DNA of 64,000 nt from Maylandia zebra (Eukaryota; Chordata; Actinopteri; Cichliformes; Cichlidae). The notes below the pieces were generated by a model that searched no databases, had not been told where the DNA came from, and saw only the letters and a list, made by a program, of their open reading frames with translations. The DNA is taken from assembly GCF_041146795.1 (NCBI RefSeq), contig NC_135181.1:1228501-1292500 (forward strand). Direction: 5' to 3'. The translations under genes were made by a program, and so were the position numbers. Shown one piece after another: positions 12,462 to 26,500 of the stretch (position 1 is the stretch's first letter; the number at the start of each line of letters is the position of its first letter).

Positions 12462-13790
12462 CGTGGGACCAGTAACCCACTGGATCAAGTTAAGAGTCAA
12501 TAATATTTAAAAAGTCCTTGACCAAAAGTTTAGTCACAGCAGACATAGATGTTACAATCACCAAGGATTAAAAAACTGTCAAATTTAAGAACGATTCCAG
12601 CCATAAAACCTGAAAACTCTTTGATAAAATCCTTGTTAAACTTGGGAGGGCGATATATGAGGGCACACAGTAAAGGCGCAGCAGAATTCAGGTGTAACTC
12701 AAACAGCTGGAGTTCAAAACTAGAAAATGAGTCGTGCTGTAATGTTTGATGGCAATGAAATCGAGCGTTGAACACAGTGGCTAAGCCTCCCCCCCTACCA
12801 GAGGACCGAGGGAGGCTGAAGAATGAGAAATTAGGAGGGACCAGCCCCGAAAAAGCTACAGACTCAGAAAGTCCAACTGTTGTGACTTTAGGAAGTCATT
12901 TAATTCAAACGTCTTGTTTGCTAATGATCTTACATTTAGTAAAGCCATTTGGAGTGTGTAGATCCTAACATCAGATGTTCCAGCTCGGTTAAGTGTGCGA
13001 AGATTTCCGTGGTCCACGCCGCATCCACGGGTCCCAGGCCACTCAGGGAAATAAAAAGCTGAGAGCGGGGGATCAAGTGTCGTGGGAGCTCCAGGGACAA
13101 CAGGCAGGATTCATCTAAAGACGCACTCTGCTGGTCCAGTAGTTCCACGAGAAGCACGGAGAAGAGCTCGGACTTTGATGAGTGTACCAGCCCGCTTTCC
13201 CCGTTTCCTCGGGCGCTTCTTCCAGGAAGTGGTGTATGTGTGTTGGCACAGATAAACCGGGATACAGGGCTCAAAAAGTGGTGGAGGAGGCCCATAATCA
13301 TCTCCAATTTCGTTGTACTCTGTACAATGACAATAAAGGCTATTCTATTCTATCTCCTGTCTCAGTTTGCTTAAGAGCCAGGGTATACGATGCTTTGATT
13401 TCTAAGAGTAACTGGCGATTGTACACACGCAGAGCGAGGGCATTTTGGGATAAAATAGAGAAGGATAAGGCTAGCGAAAGCCAAAGCAAAGCTAGCAGAG
13501 TTGACGGACGTGTCGCCGTGCATACTGCTGGTGCCATCTAGATATAAGACATCTATCGTCCCGATAACGATATAAATCACAAAAATTTAACATTTTCTGT
13601 AAATTCTGTGAATCTCGGGGAGCTCGACTTGCGTGAAGTGTTTCCAGCTGGTCGTCATGTAGCTGGAGTAGAGTGTTTTAACCGATGTATGAAACTATAC
13701 ATTTTTAGACATAAGTTGTAACGGCCGCCGTTTTCTTGGTAAGTATTTATTTCACAGCGTGCTGCGGGGAAAAGCCTGTTCCAGGGCTCG

Positions 13791-14490
13791 CAAAATTTCA
13801 AAATCCCTGGTAGCCCTTCGGGCAGGGGCTCTTCAGTTTTTGGTAGCCCAAAATAAATTTAAGTAGCCCGAATAAAAAAGAGCAATTTTTTGATTGATGT
13901 TTTGTTTCTTGTTTTGTTTCCTTTGATGGAAAACCTATTAACCTATTACTATAGTGACCAGAGAGCATTAAGGGGCAGAGAGGAGGATGTTACTCCTAAT
14001 GTTGTTGGCGCCTTTTAGGAGGACGCTGCTAATGAAATTACACAGTGAATTTGCGTTTATTATTATATTTACAAAATACCAGAGTTTTTGTCTTGGTTGT
14101 ATAATTTTATTTTGTTTTATTTATCCGCCACACCTTAAAGGCCCTTCCGTGAAAATATTATCGGACATTAAACCGTTCATGGGGCAAAAAAGGTTGGGAA
14201 CTGCTGCTCTACTACATAAATTAGGGGTAGGTGATATAACCACGCCGTGGACACAAGTTTGTGAATGCAGTAACTCAAGAATGGGGCTTCTGAATTCAGT
14301 TTCAGGATTCTGAAACTCATACCATGTATGTATCTGCTAAAAAATCTTGGAGAAGTTCAAATCTCAAGGTCAGAGGTCAAGTTTTCTAAGAATCTTGTGA
14401 ATGTGATAACTCAAATGAGGCAACGTCAAATTTATACCACTGGTTGTTACATTTAGTGTGTGTGTGTGTGTGTGCGCTCTTGTGTTTTCC
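13791..14490. other. Intronic sequence with a hAT-like fragment
   Basis: 13795-13880 resembles the start of a hAT element (CAGGGCTCGCAAAATTTC, then GGTAGCCC repeats). A (TG)n run lies at about 14456-14474, directly before the polypyrimidine tract and AG acceptor (14491-14492) of the large tdrd6 exon. I see no gene. Confidence 0.4.
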
Positions 14491-14568
14491 AGATAAGATC
14501 CAGATCCTCATGCAGCGGTGTTGAGAGGTGACAAATCATGGGTAGCTAGATTTGATAAAACTGCCAAA

Positions 14569-17500
14569 ATGTCGTCAATCTTAGGACTCCCTACACGAGG
14601 ATCAGATGTAACTGTTCTCATATCCAGGGTCCATGTGCATCCCTATTGTGTACTTGTGGAATTCTGGGGAAAATTTAGCCTGGAGAGGACTGCAGAGTAT
14701 GAACGTCTAGCCAAAGACATCCAGTCCCCTGGGGACTCTTTGCAAGAACTGGAAGGAAAACCTGGTGACCAGTGCTTGGTTCAGATTGAGAGTATTTGGT
14801 ATAGGGCTCGCATAGTCTCAAGTAATGGCTCGAAATACACAGTGTTCCTCATTGACAAAGGAACAACATGCCGTGCCAGCACAAGTAGGCTTGCATGGAG
14901 TAAAAAGGAGCATTTCCAACTGCCTCCTGAAGTGGAGTTTTGTGTGCTAGCTAATGTGCTACCACTGTCACTTGAGAACAAATGGTCCCCAATGGCGCTT
15001 GAATTTCTGAAATCTCTAACTGGGAAGTGTGTTTCAGCACATGTGCAGCAAGTACTAGACCTGAACAGAACATTCCTCCTACACATACCTTGCATATCCA
15101 AACAAATGTATGAGATGGGATTTGCTAAGAAACTATCCCCAAACATCTTCCAGGACTTTGTCCTGAAGTCAGTGCAGCCCCATAGTGGAGCTGAGGTTTT
15201 TCCAGAGATCAAACGGCTGTCCGTGGGACCTGTTGAACAACTGCGCAAGCAAGAGGTGTTCATGTACCCAGAGCTACAGGGAGGAACTGTAGAGACAGTC
15301 GTTGTAACAGAAGTGACAAACCCACAGAGGATTTTTTGCCAGTTAAAGGTCTTCTCTCAAGAACTGAAGAAACTGTCAGATCAGCTTACACAGAGCTGCG
15401 AAGGGAGAATGCCCAATTGCATTATAGGCCCAGATATGATTGGGTCTCCATGTTCTGCAAGAGGAAGTGATGGCAAATGGTACCGCTCTATTCTACAGCA
15501 GGTATTTCCAACCAGTAACATGGTGGAAGTATTGAATGTTGACAGTGGAACCAAAGAGTTTGTTAAAGTGGAGAATGTAAGGTCACTGGCTGCAGAGTTC
15601 TTTAGGATGCCAGTTGTCACCTACATCTGCTCTCTCCATGGAGTTATTGACAAAGGGGTAGGATGGACAACCACCCAAATTGACTACCTCAAGTCTCTCC
15701 TGCTGTACAAGACGATGATTGCCAAATTTGAGTACCAAAGCATCTCAGAGGGTGTTCACTATGTCACTCTTTATGGAGATGACAATACAAACATGAACAT
15801 CTTGTTTGGTTCCAAAGAGGGCTGTTTGCTGGACTGTGAAAAAACACTGGAAGATTATGCTATTCGCAACACAGCACACAGGCAACCGCATCCAGCCCAG
15901 CAAGAAAGAACGATGCTAACTCCTGGAGAAGTTGTGGAAGAAAAAGAAGGGAAAGCAGTTGCAGAGAGGGTGCCTGCTGAAGTTCTCCTGCTAAACTCCT
16001 CACATGTGGCAGTTGTTCAGCATGTAACAAACCCATCAGAGTTTTACATCCAAACGCAAAACTATACAAAGCAGTTGAATGAATTAATGGATACTATCTA
16101 CCATCTCTACAAAGATTCTCTGAATAAAGGATCTGTTAGAATTCCAACTGTTGGACTCTACTGTGCAGTCAAAGCAGCAGATGGTGATTTCTACAGAGCA
16201 ACTGTGACTGAAGTTGGTGAGACACAGGTCGAGGTATTCTTTGTTGATTATGGAAATACAGAAGTGGTCAATAGGAGAAACCTCAGGATACTTCCTGCTG
16301 AGTTCAAAAAGCTGCCACGATTGGCACTAAAATGTACTCTGGCTGGTGTCAGACCTAAAGATGGGAGATGGAGTCAGAGTGCCTCTGCCTTTTTCAGAAA
16401 AGCAGTAACTGATAAAGAACTAAAAGTACATGTACTGGCCAAATATGATAGTGGCTATGTTGTCCATCTGACAGATCCCAAAGCAGAGGGAGAACAACAA
16501 GTCAGTACACTGTTGTGTAGTTCTGGTCTTGCTGAAAAGGCTGACAAACCAGGGCAGTGCAAAGACACAATGCATCCTGCTATTACGCCTCCCACACAAT
16601 ATCCAGTTGCCAGCCCACTATGTGGGAATAAGAACACTGGATTGGCTCTCCAAGTCCAAAACATATTTGGCCTTAGCCAGAAAAAAGGAAGAATGGCTAC
16701 CTTTAAGGAACACATGTTTCCTATCGGAAGTGTCCTTGATGTCAATGTGTCCTTCATTGAGAGCCCAAGCGACTTTTGGTGCCAGCTAGTTTATAATGCA
16801 GGACTCTTGAAATTGCTCATGGATGACATACAGGCACACTATGCAGGCAGTGAGTTTCAGCCAAATGTTGAAACGGCTTGTGTTGCTCGTCACCCTGGTA
16901 ACGGATTGTGGTACAGGGCCCTTGCGATTCATAAACATGAAACTGCTCATGTGGATGTGTTGTTTGTTGACTATGGCCAGACAGAGACAGTCTCCTTCCA
17001 AGACCTGAGGAGAATCAGCCCAGAATTTCTTACTCTGCATGGTCAGGCTTTTCGATGCAGTTTGTGGAATCCCAATGACCCTACATCTGCTGTAACTGAG
17101 TGGAGCGAAGAGGCAGTAGAAAGGTTTAAAAACTTTGTGGACTCGGCTGCTTCCAACTTTGTGATTCTGAAATGCACCATATATGCTGTCATGTGCAGTG
17201 AGCAGAAGATTGTTTTCAACATTGTGGATCTAGAAACTCCATTTGAGAGTATTTGCACTAGTATGGTAAATGTCATGAAAGGTACACCTCCCAAAAAAGC
17301 TATGGGACCATCTTTTCATCTGGATACATACTACTACTCAACACACAGTGTCAAAACTGGGATGGAGGAAGAGGTCACAGTGACATGTGTGAACAATGTC
17401 AATCAGTTCTACTGCCAGCTTGAAAAGAATGCTGATGTGATTAATGACCTCAAGATGAAAGTGAGCAGTTTTTGTCGTCAGCTTGAGAATGTGAAGCTTC

Positions 17501-20500
17501 CAGCAGTCTTTGGAACTCTGTGCTTTGCAAGGTATACTGATGGGCAGTGGTACAGAGGGCAGATCAAGGCCACAAAGCCAGCACTCCTGGTTCACTTTGT
17601 GGATTACGGGGACACTATTGAAGTAGATAAATCTGACTTGCTCCCAGTTCCCAGAGAGGCAAACGACATCATGTCTGTACCTGTGCAAGCAGTGGTGTGT
17701 GGTCTTTCTGATGTCCCTGTGAATGTTTCCAGTGAGGTGAACAGCTGGTTTGAGACAACTGCAACAGAATGCAAATTCCGAGCGCTAGTAGTGGCCAGAG
17801 AACCTGATGGGAAAGTGCTAGTTGAGCTCTATCTTGGAAACACTCAGATCAATTCAAAGCTCAAGAAAAAGTTTCAGATTGAGATGCACACAGAAAGCCA
17901 GGTTGTTTGCCATGGTCGGAGAGCTTTTGAGGCTTCACCGAGTTATTTGCAAAAGACGACAAAACGGACCACAAAAATGGAAGATGACACACAATTCCTG
18001 AAGAAAAACAGTTTCTCTGCTTCAAAACCTCCTTTTACTTTAAGGGATGACAGGAAATCTAATGAAATGAAACTTTGGAACAAAACAAAGTCAGTTCATG
18101 AAAATGGTCAAAGGATCAAGAGTCCACAACTAGAGTTGTACACACCTCCACAGCAAAGGCAGTCATCTGCTGGTGGCAATGTCAGATCTTCAGATCTTCC
18201 AACAGATACCAAGAAACTCAAGTCAACAGTAAATGGCACAGAATCCCAAAAGGAAAGTAATGCTGAAAAGCTTCCTAAACTTTCAGACTTGCCCTCAAAT
18301 TCTGTCACACCTGGTATGGTAGCAGATGTCTACATGTCACATTGTAACAGCCCATTAAGTTTCTATGTGCACTGTCTAAGGGATGAGGATCATATATTTT
18401 CCCTGGTAGAAAAGCTCAATGACCCCAATTCAACTCCAGAAACCAACAGGCTCAAAGAATTGCTACCAGGTGACCTTGTTCAAGCACAGTTCGCAGATGA
18501 TTCCTCATGGTACCGAGCAGTTGTAAGAGAACTCCATGGTGATGCAATGGCTCTCATTGAGTTTGTTGATTTTGGCAATACAGTCATGACTCCACTTTCC
18601 AAGATGGGCAGACTCCACGAGAAATTCTTGCAGCTGCCAATGTACAGCACACACTGTATGCTGAGTGATGCTGCTGGTCTTGGGGAAGAGGTTGTAGTTG
18701 ATCCAGATGTGGTGTCTGCTTTCAAAGAAAAGATTTCTAGCAGTGGAGAAAAAGTGTTCAAGTGCCAGTTTGTCAGGAAAATTGGGTCTGTGTGGGAAGT
18801 TAACCTTGAAGACAATGGTGTGAAGGTTACGTATAAAGTGCCTACTGTAGATCCTGAAATCACTTCAGAGAAACTTGAGCAAGTAAAGGAAAGGAAGGAG
18901 CCATCCCAGGTATCTGATATCAGAGAAGTGCCAGAGAGATCAGTGCTGAGCCACTGCTCCCCACATAACTTTCTGGAAGACCTTTTTGAGGGGCAGAAAT
19001 TGGAAGCCTATGTCACAGTCATAAATGATGATCAGACTTTCTGGTGTCAGTCTGCTAGTTCAGAAGAACATGATGAGATCTTATTAGGTCTCTCAGAAGT
19101 TGAGAATTCAGCAGGTCAGAACCATATTGATCCAGATGCTCTTGTTCCTGGAAGTCTATGTATTGCTCGCTTTTTAGACGATGAGTTTTGGTATCGTGCA
19201 GAGGTCATTGACAAAAATGAGGGTGAGCTCTCTGTTTTCTTTTTGGACTATGGAAACAAGACTAGAGTCAGCATAACAGATGTGAGAGAAATGCCACCTT
19301 GCTTGTTGAAGATTCCACCACAGGCATTTTTGTGCGAGCTTGAAGGCTTTGATGTTTTGTGTGGATATTGGGAAAGTGTAGCAAAGGTTGAATTGTCTGC
19401 ACTCATAGATGTTAAACTGTTGCAGTTGACTGTCACAAAACTAGCAAGAGCTACAGGAACAATCTTTGTGCAGGTGGAATGCGAAGGTCAGGTGATAAAC
19501 GAGTTGATGAAAACCTGGTGGAAGAGCTTCATAACCGAAAATAAAGCCAAAGCAGATGAACTGCCTGATTCAGATGAAGCTTCAGTGCAGACTGACTCAT
19601 CTGTAAATGAGTCTGTGGTACCTGACGATCAAGTAGAGAATCCCAAAACCCAAGAAGCAGACAAATCTCATATCCACTTTGAGAAAGACAACAGTGACGA
19701 GCTCAGCACTGATCAGTTTGAGCCTTGCACAGAAGATGAGGTACAAAAATTAAGTACTCCAAAGTCCTCTAAAGATTCAGTTCATCTTGAGTTTTTTGGG
19801 ATCCAAGAAGAAAGTGTTTCCACAGAGAAGATCGAAGTCCAAGCCTCTGCAATATTGATCAAGGACAGATTTCCTGGTGATAGTGGTATAGATGAAAGTA
19901 TATTGTCGCCACTTGATAACCAAGATGACAAAGACCAAAATGTTTTGACTATGAACTTTAACATGGAGGACACTAACAAAGAACCTGAAGAGGAGCAAGC
20001 CTTGGTAATGGACGCTTTTGGGCCCAACGTCTCAAGTTCTCCAGTGGATGAGAACCTTTTAGAGACAACAGATGACCTAGAGGGAACTGCAAGAACTGAC
20101 AAGGTATCTCTACTTGAAGAGATGAACGCAGTTTCCTACAGCTTTGACATCATGAATGTTTCTGGTAAGAAAGAGCTTAATTTCTCTTTTTAAAAATGTT
20201 TTTCTCCTTGTTAGCACACAATATGGTTGAGTTCAAATCTGCTCAAATCATAATGAATGCCATGTCATTCTGGAAAAATACCTGTGTAATAATATTACAT
20301 TTGCTTGCTGGAGTCTGATGGACTCAGAGTTGAGTCTCACATGTTGTCAGTTATTATGCAAGTTAATGATTTCATATGTGTTGCATTTTCCTTTTTCTAT
20401 TTCCAGATCTAGCCCAAAACCAAGATGGAATAACAGCTTCTGTAGGAAGTGGTACTTCCCTGAACCGTAGGACAACTGTGAAATTGGTAGATTTAAACTT

Positions 20501-23500
20501 CATTATGTCGAAATAAACTGATGATCTTTTTAAAAGCCTTAAAAGTAGGACTGTGCGATATGATGAAATATATCGGATGATAAAATTAAAACATCTATAA
20601 TTTCATATTATACACTATCATTTGTTTCATGGTGTCGCAAAATAAACAGTTTACGGCAATATTTTTTTCATCGTTTGGATGGCCACCATGCAGGCACAGA
20701 GAATACCAGCATGGCCGTTGATGAGGCAGAACCAGTTAGCTCCAAACAGAAGGACCAGTCAAAACAAATCGAGGACCTTATTTCTAAACGAGGGGCATAG
20801 ACATGTAGCATAGACATGGTTTGGTTAGGAAAAGTCTGACGCGGACCAGAAAACTGTACGATGCAAATTATGCTGCAAACTGGTCCCCAGTTCAGACTCA
20901 AACACGACAAACCTCTTCTACCACCTACGCACGAATCACGTGAAAGAGTACGGTGAGAGTTTATGGACGAGAACCAAAAAGAACCGCCAGATGCTCAAAA
21001 TACACCTCAAACGTTAGAACAGGCTTTTCCCCGCACTACGCCATGTAATAAATACTCACAAAGAAAATGGCGTCCGTTACAACTTGTAACTAAAAATATA
21101 TATTTTCATGCATGAAAACACTTCACACAAGTCGAGTTGCCCAAGATTCACGGAATTTACAGAAAATGCACTATATTGTGATATATATCATTATCGGGAT
21201 GAGAAATGTCATATCAGGATATGAGATTTTAGTCATATCGCACAGCCCTACTTTAAAGCGTCATTCTGTAATTTAAAATTGTTGATCACATACGTACATA
21301 TTGGTATCTTCCATTTTCTCAAGGTTCCGCGGAACGCTGTTAGTCTCATGGAAAGTACTGATCTAGGAACTGAAGTCTCAAAACGGGTACAAGAAATTTG
21401 ATTGGATTCAACTATTAGAACATTGACAAGGACATCATTTTGTTTACTTTGTTCTTTTCTTCAGATTCCGACTGAATTAGTGCTGCCCTCCCTTGTGCCT
21501 CCTGAGGAGCAGTTGTGCAGTGAGTGCTTCTTATTTTGTCATCCAACTCTTGATACGGTGATTTTTCATTTTGAAAGGCTTAAAGTGAAAGGGAATGAAA
21601 AAACAACAGGGTTACTTTCTGTAGTTTGGCCAGCTGACGGCCACAGTTACAGCGTTGATTTAGTTTAAGTCATAGTCTTTTGAAACATTAAGTTTTAGAC
21701 ATAATTTAAGGATCTAAATGCTTTTAGTTTTAGTCTAGTTTTAGTTGACTACATTTCATAAGACTATAGAAGACTAAATCTGAAATTGATTCAGTTTAGT
21801 ATAAGGTGTGAAAGTTTGTCATGGTTTTTACTGATGAGAGAAAACACAACTGATGATGTTTCAAAAGAACACAAGTACTCACAAGTACTCGTATTGAGAA
21901 ATGTCTCAGGCTGATGATATGGGGTATAAATGGGTGCAATTGTCCACAAAGGTGCTCCCAAAGAACCGGAAAGTGAGGCCGGAGATGGGATGAGTCAGCA
22001 AGAGGTTCCATGTGCTACCACACAAGCTGAGGTATGCTGGGGACGAGGATATACCGTAATATTGGTATAGATGTTAAGCAGTTCTGCTTTTGTCATGATT
22101 AGTAAATATCAGATTGATTATTTACTGTTGTGACTAAGGGTAAAATGCTCTTACTACACTGATATAGTCCCACCTGGAACTCTCAGGTGAGTAAAGATTA
22201 ATCTGCTCTATTTCAGAGTGACTCTGTGAGCGATGAGGAGTCCTTGGTTCATCTCAACATTCCAAATTCAGGTTTGATAAGATTTTGCCAGGTTTGATAT
22301 TTACATGTTAAGTTCAAATGCAAGGCTGCAAGCATGAACCTCGCATGAAAATAACAGTACACCATATTGCCAAAAGTATTCACTCACCCATCCAAATCGG
22401 TGAATTTCAGTGTTCCAATCACTTCCATGGTCACATGCAAATAGAATTAAGTATCTAGGCTGGCAGACTGCTACTGCAAATATTTGTAAAGGAATGGGTC
22501 GCTCTCAGGAGCTCAGTGAATTCCAGTGTGTTACTGTGTTAGCATGCCACCTGTGGAACAAGTTCAGTTGTGAAATGTCCTCATTACTAAGTATTAATAC
22601 GAAGTAGTGATTGGAAATGACAGCAGCTCAGCTTGCAGCTCAGTGGAAGGTCATGTAAAATCGCATAGCAGGGCCAGCAGATGCTGAGGTGCAGAGGTCC
22701 TTGGATGCAGTGGTGTAAAGCATGCTGCCACTAGACTCTAGACCTTGTGGTGGAAGAGATGGAAGAGCTGTTTTAGCTGCAAGCAAAGGGTAGCCGGACA
22801 TTATATTAAATCCTTTGGATTAAGATTGGAATGCAACTTAAGTTCATATGTTGGTGAAGGCAGATGAGTGAATACTTTTTGGCAATATAGTATAGATATG
22901 CCAATGATGTGGTTATTTTTTTTAAGCAAGTAAGCTATCATTTCCCATTTAAAACTCTTTCCGGCTTGTCTGTGTTTGGATCTCGCAGACGCTGACGAAG
23001 CTGCCAGTGAGCCCCTCACGTACACGGTGTCCTCGCTGGAGAAGGTAACTAGATAGTGGAGTGTGTCTGTATGTGCGCTGTCTTCTGACTGCCAATAACT
23101 GCCTTTTAAGTGGTGATGCATTGTCCCACCAGGGACATGTAACTGCTCATGTATTTAAAAAAATAAATAAAAAATGATATTGTGGTGACAGTGCGCAGAA
23201 CACATTGACCAACAAGGCTAAAAACCAAACAAAATCTGCAATCAGTTCATGGGATGCATGGCTTGGGATATATTGCTCAGTAAATATTGTGTGATGTCCT
23301 CAGATCGGCTTTTTAAAATGTATTTATTTTTTTGCCGTGTGCAGTTCTTATATTGATTGTGTAGTCTCTAATTTGAAGTGTAAAACATAATTTCAACATT
23401 GTTCTGAATTTCTATTTTAAAAATATGTTAAAGCACAGATTTTGATTTGGGATTTGCTACGGAAAACAAGCAGAGGTTACAAAATATACTCGCATGCAGA

Positions 23501-26500
23501 AATGGATTTGAAGCTACAGAATTGTAAAATTAGACTACAAATACTTTAATCACCAAGATTTATTTTTGTTATTTATTTATTTTTTTAGGGTGATGAGATT
23601 GAAGAAGTGACCTGTTGTGCTGAAGAGGCTTGCGTAACAGATGTCTGCACAGGTATCAGACTTCAGATCAGGGAGTGTACAGTTCACTGCTTCTGAGTAA
23701 TATTCAGTTTCTCTGTGAAGTCCTCTTTTTAGATATGCATGCAGTTTTGTTTTTTTTTGTTTTTACTGCAGAGCAAAAAAAGCCGAGTGGTGATGGTGAA
23801 GACTGTTTGAGCTGTGTGACAGCAGAGGAAACGGTAATTTGTTTGTTGATTTTTCAGAGTAACTAAACAATGTCTTGCAGCTGTATAGCTCATACGTGAT
23901 CAGGCTTTTCACAGGTAAATTTATCTGACACATACTGACCCTGTAGAACACTTTATTTCTCTTGTCTCTCTATTTCCTGACAGTAAAGTAGTACAACTTC
24001 TTCAGCGGGAGACCCCTTAATGAGATTATCCTGGTGAACAAAGAGCAGAACTATCACAATTTGCATAAATTTAGTTGCACACACATCAAAATCGTAGACC
24101 AGTTTAGTAGAGGCAATATAAATGAAAATAAAACAGAAACCAATACAATTTTAAACTTTGGTGTCAATTTAAAAAAAAAAAAAAAGAAAAACAGTAAAAG
24201 TGCTTGTCTGCTATCAGGAAGCAACTGGATCCAGATCATTTAAAATTTCCCTAAATTCATTAAATAAGACCAGGCCCTTAAGGCTTAACGACTTGCACAT
24301 ATAAAATGTACTTGGCCAGGAAACTTCTTATCACTTGAAACGAAACTAAAAGAATCAGTGAAAATGTAGCAGATGTTAATCTGAACACGAGCTGCTTATG
24401 TTTGTTGGAGCGGGCTTTAAAGTGATGAGTGTGATCTTTTTGTTTCAGGACGACTCGATAACCGAAGATGAGACGTCGTGTCTTCGTGAGGATACACTTT
24501 CTGGTGTGTCATCTTGGCTTTTTAAATATCAGATCTGATTACATAACACGCATAGGGCTACATTTCCTGTATATTTTCTGTTGCAGCTTTACAATCTGAT
24601 GCTGAGCCACAGACCTCCACAGCTATTAAATCTCCAGATTTGGTAATGCATATTTTTCCAATTTGAGGTTTAAATGTAACATTGTATCTCTGCAGAGACT
24701 ATACACACTGTTTGTATCCCTGTGCAGAATAGCCTTGTTGAAGAGGTGACCTGTCTTGTTGGAGAGATCTGTTTGACAGACGTCTGTAGAGGTACTGTTT
24801 AAATTAAAGAGCTCATTTACAGCTTTGTATTTTAATTCTGGGCTACTACAGTAGCTTGGTGTGATTCACAGTTCAGCTAAAGGTTGTGTAACCTGCACTG
24901 AGCCAAGCCACTGTAGCTACTACAGCTGCTCATTTCAAACAGGTTTCATCAGCAGGTGGGTGGACCCTCTGTACCCACAACAAGGGCTGTGTGTCTGAGG
25001 TGACCACAGCATGGATGCCCCCTCTCAATAACATTGTATGGAGCCAAGAAGAGAAAGTACAGTCTGACACAGAGCATTGAGAGGAGTCTGAAGCTTTAGC
25101 TGTACATACATTGACCTTATTCATTTAAACTAGGACCATGCTTGTTGTAAGCCTTCATTTGCAGTGTGTATGCATTTTTGTCATTTAGAAATGAAAAGCA
25201 TTTTTATTTCACAAACATAAATGTGCATCAAGAAACACATTTCATTATATACTCATGTATTCTTGTTTTTCAGATCTAAAAGAGGAAGCTGAAATGTTGA
25301 CGGAGGAGTGTGAGCTGCAGGAGCGTCCACCTTCCCAACAAAATGAGGTAAGAAAGGTAAAAATGAATGAATTCAGTTTAAAGTCTAAATCTAAATATGG
25401 AGACTTGATATTTTATGTTTTAGGACTGTCCCTAAAAGACATCTGTCATAAATATCACATGGTTGATGATTCACTGACCTTAGGCTATGCGGGGCGATCG
25501 TGGCTCAAGAGTTGGGAGTTCGCCTTGTAATCGGAAGGTTGCTGGTTCGAGCCCCAGCTCAGACAGTCCCGGTCGTTGTGTCCTTGGGCAAGACACTTCA
25601 CCCGTTGCCTGCTGGTGGTGGTCAGAGGGCCCGGTGGCGCCAGTGTCCGGCAGCCTCGCCTCTGTCAGTGCGCCCCAGGGCGGCTGTGGCTACAATGTAG
25701 CTGCCATCACCAGTGTGTGAATGTGTGTGTATAGTGTAAAGCGCTTTGGGGTCCTTAGGGACTAGTAAATCTATACAAATACAGGCCATTTACCATTTTT
25801 AGGCTATGAATGTTCCTGGAAAGTTGTTTTTTTGGTTTGGGTTTTTTTTTTTAAGTTTATGATGCTTTTAACATAGCAGTGTAATATCTTAAACACAAAA
25901 TGTATTTTTTGGCACTGAAAAGTACTAATATGGCCAGCTAACAGGGGGAGCAACATTCAAGCATCTAACTTGTCGTGTATTTCTACACTCCTGCAGTCAT
26001 GTGGAAGAGTTTTCACAGGACTACACATTTCTAAGAACACTATTACTGCTTCCTTATTAATTAAGTAGCAGCCAGGTGCTAATGTGCAAATGCATTTCAT
26101 TAACTCATTCACTGCCATTGACGTCTATAGCCGTCAATTGCAGTGAATGAATCAATGGGTTTAACTCATTCACTGTCAATGGCTGGCAGTGAATGAGTTA
26201 ACTGATTATCTTCAGGTGTGAGCACCTCTGTAAAAGCAGGAGTTTTGGCACTTCTCTGTATATAAAAATATTCTAAAGCCAAATGTGAGGCCGTCTGTCC
26301 ACCAGCTGAAGCTTGGTTTAATTAGATCATGCAACAGAACAATGATCCCTACGCACAGCAGCAGATCTGCAAAAGAAATAGAACAGCCAGAGTCCAGACT
26401 CAGCCCAGTTACAATGCTGTGCTGAGAGAAAAACCTCAGTGAACTGAAGCAAAGACGAGTGGATCCTTCTCCGATACTGAGACTGACACTCATACAGAAA

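Larger units (their letters stand above)
9250..13310 (-). pseudogene. Broken L2 LINE ORF2 (endonuclease and reverse transcriptase)
   Basis: The endonuclease start (ALLNVRSLANK) is encoded near 12950, and further endonuclease sequence (LIYRPPK, then FLILGDCN) in 12530-12670. The pre-RT segment (SHCPSDCLPPSLLKS) is in 11157-11429. The RT core follows: SNYRPISKLPFLSK and LLDLSAAFDTVD in 10050-10499, then GVPQGSILGP and FADD in 9716-10084. The C-terminal part (CRLDYCNSLYYGLD, QNAAARLL) is in 9250-9660. Frames change between pieces and two insertions split them, so no product is possible. The motifs are those of the L2 clade; the FADD box replaces the usual YADD. Confidence 0.8.
3807..13540 (-). 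mobile_element. L2-type LINE, interrupted by several insertions
   Basis: Minus-strand LINE pieces lie at 3807-4057 (3' UTR and tail), 9225-10495 (reverse transcriptase end), 11173-11525 (before the RT) and about 12462-13540 (endonuclease and 5' part). They read in the right order once the intervening elements are removed. GATATAAG repeats flank the whole. Small retroposon-tail debris (CAATGACAATAAAGGC, about 13325) sits in the 5' part. About 0.6 kb of the LINE between the endonuclease and pre-RT segments appears lost. It is inactive. Confidence 0.75.
3767..13790. mobile_element. Outer hAT element split by a nested transposon stack
   Basis: Position 3767 begins with the hAT-type terminus TAGGGCTGTGCGATATGA. 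The matching internal part reappears at 13541-13790, where the sequence is the reverse complement of the right half of the hAT copy at 20546-21250 (shared block CGACTTGCGTGAAGTG and neighbours). The two halves are separated by an L2 LINE whose flanks share GATATAAG (3799-3806 and 13541-13548), which fits a target-site duplication. The distal hAT terminus is missing; at about 13790 it abuts another hAT-like start, CAGGGCTCGCAAAATTTC. Confidence 0.6.

Noticed and set aside
25490-25570. Possible tRNA gene (A and B box)
   Set aside because: Flanking 10-bp duplication, SINE core and SINE tail show it is the head of a SINE; the sequence does not fold into a clear cloverleaf by eye.
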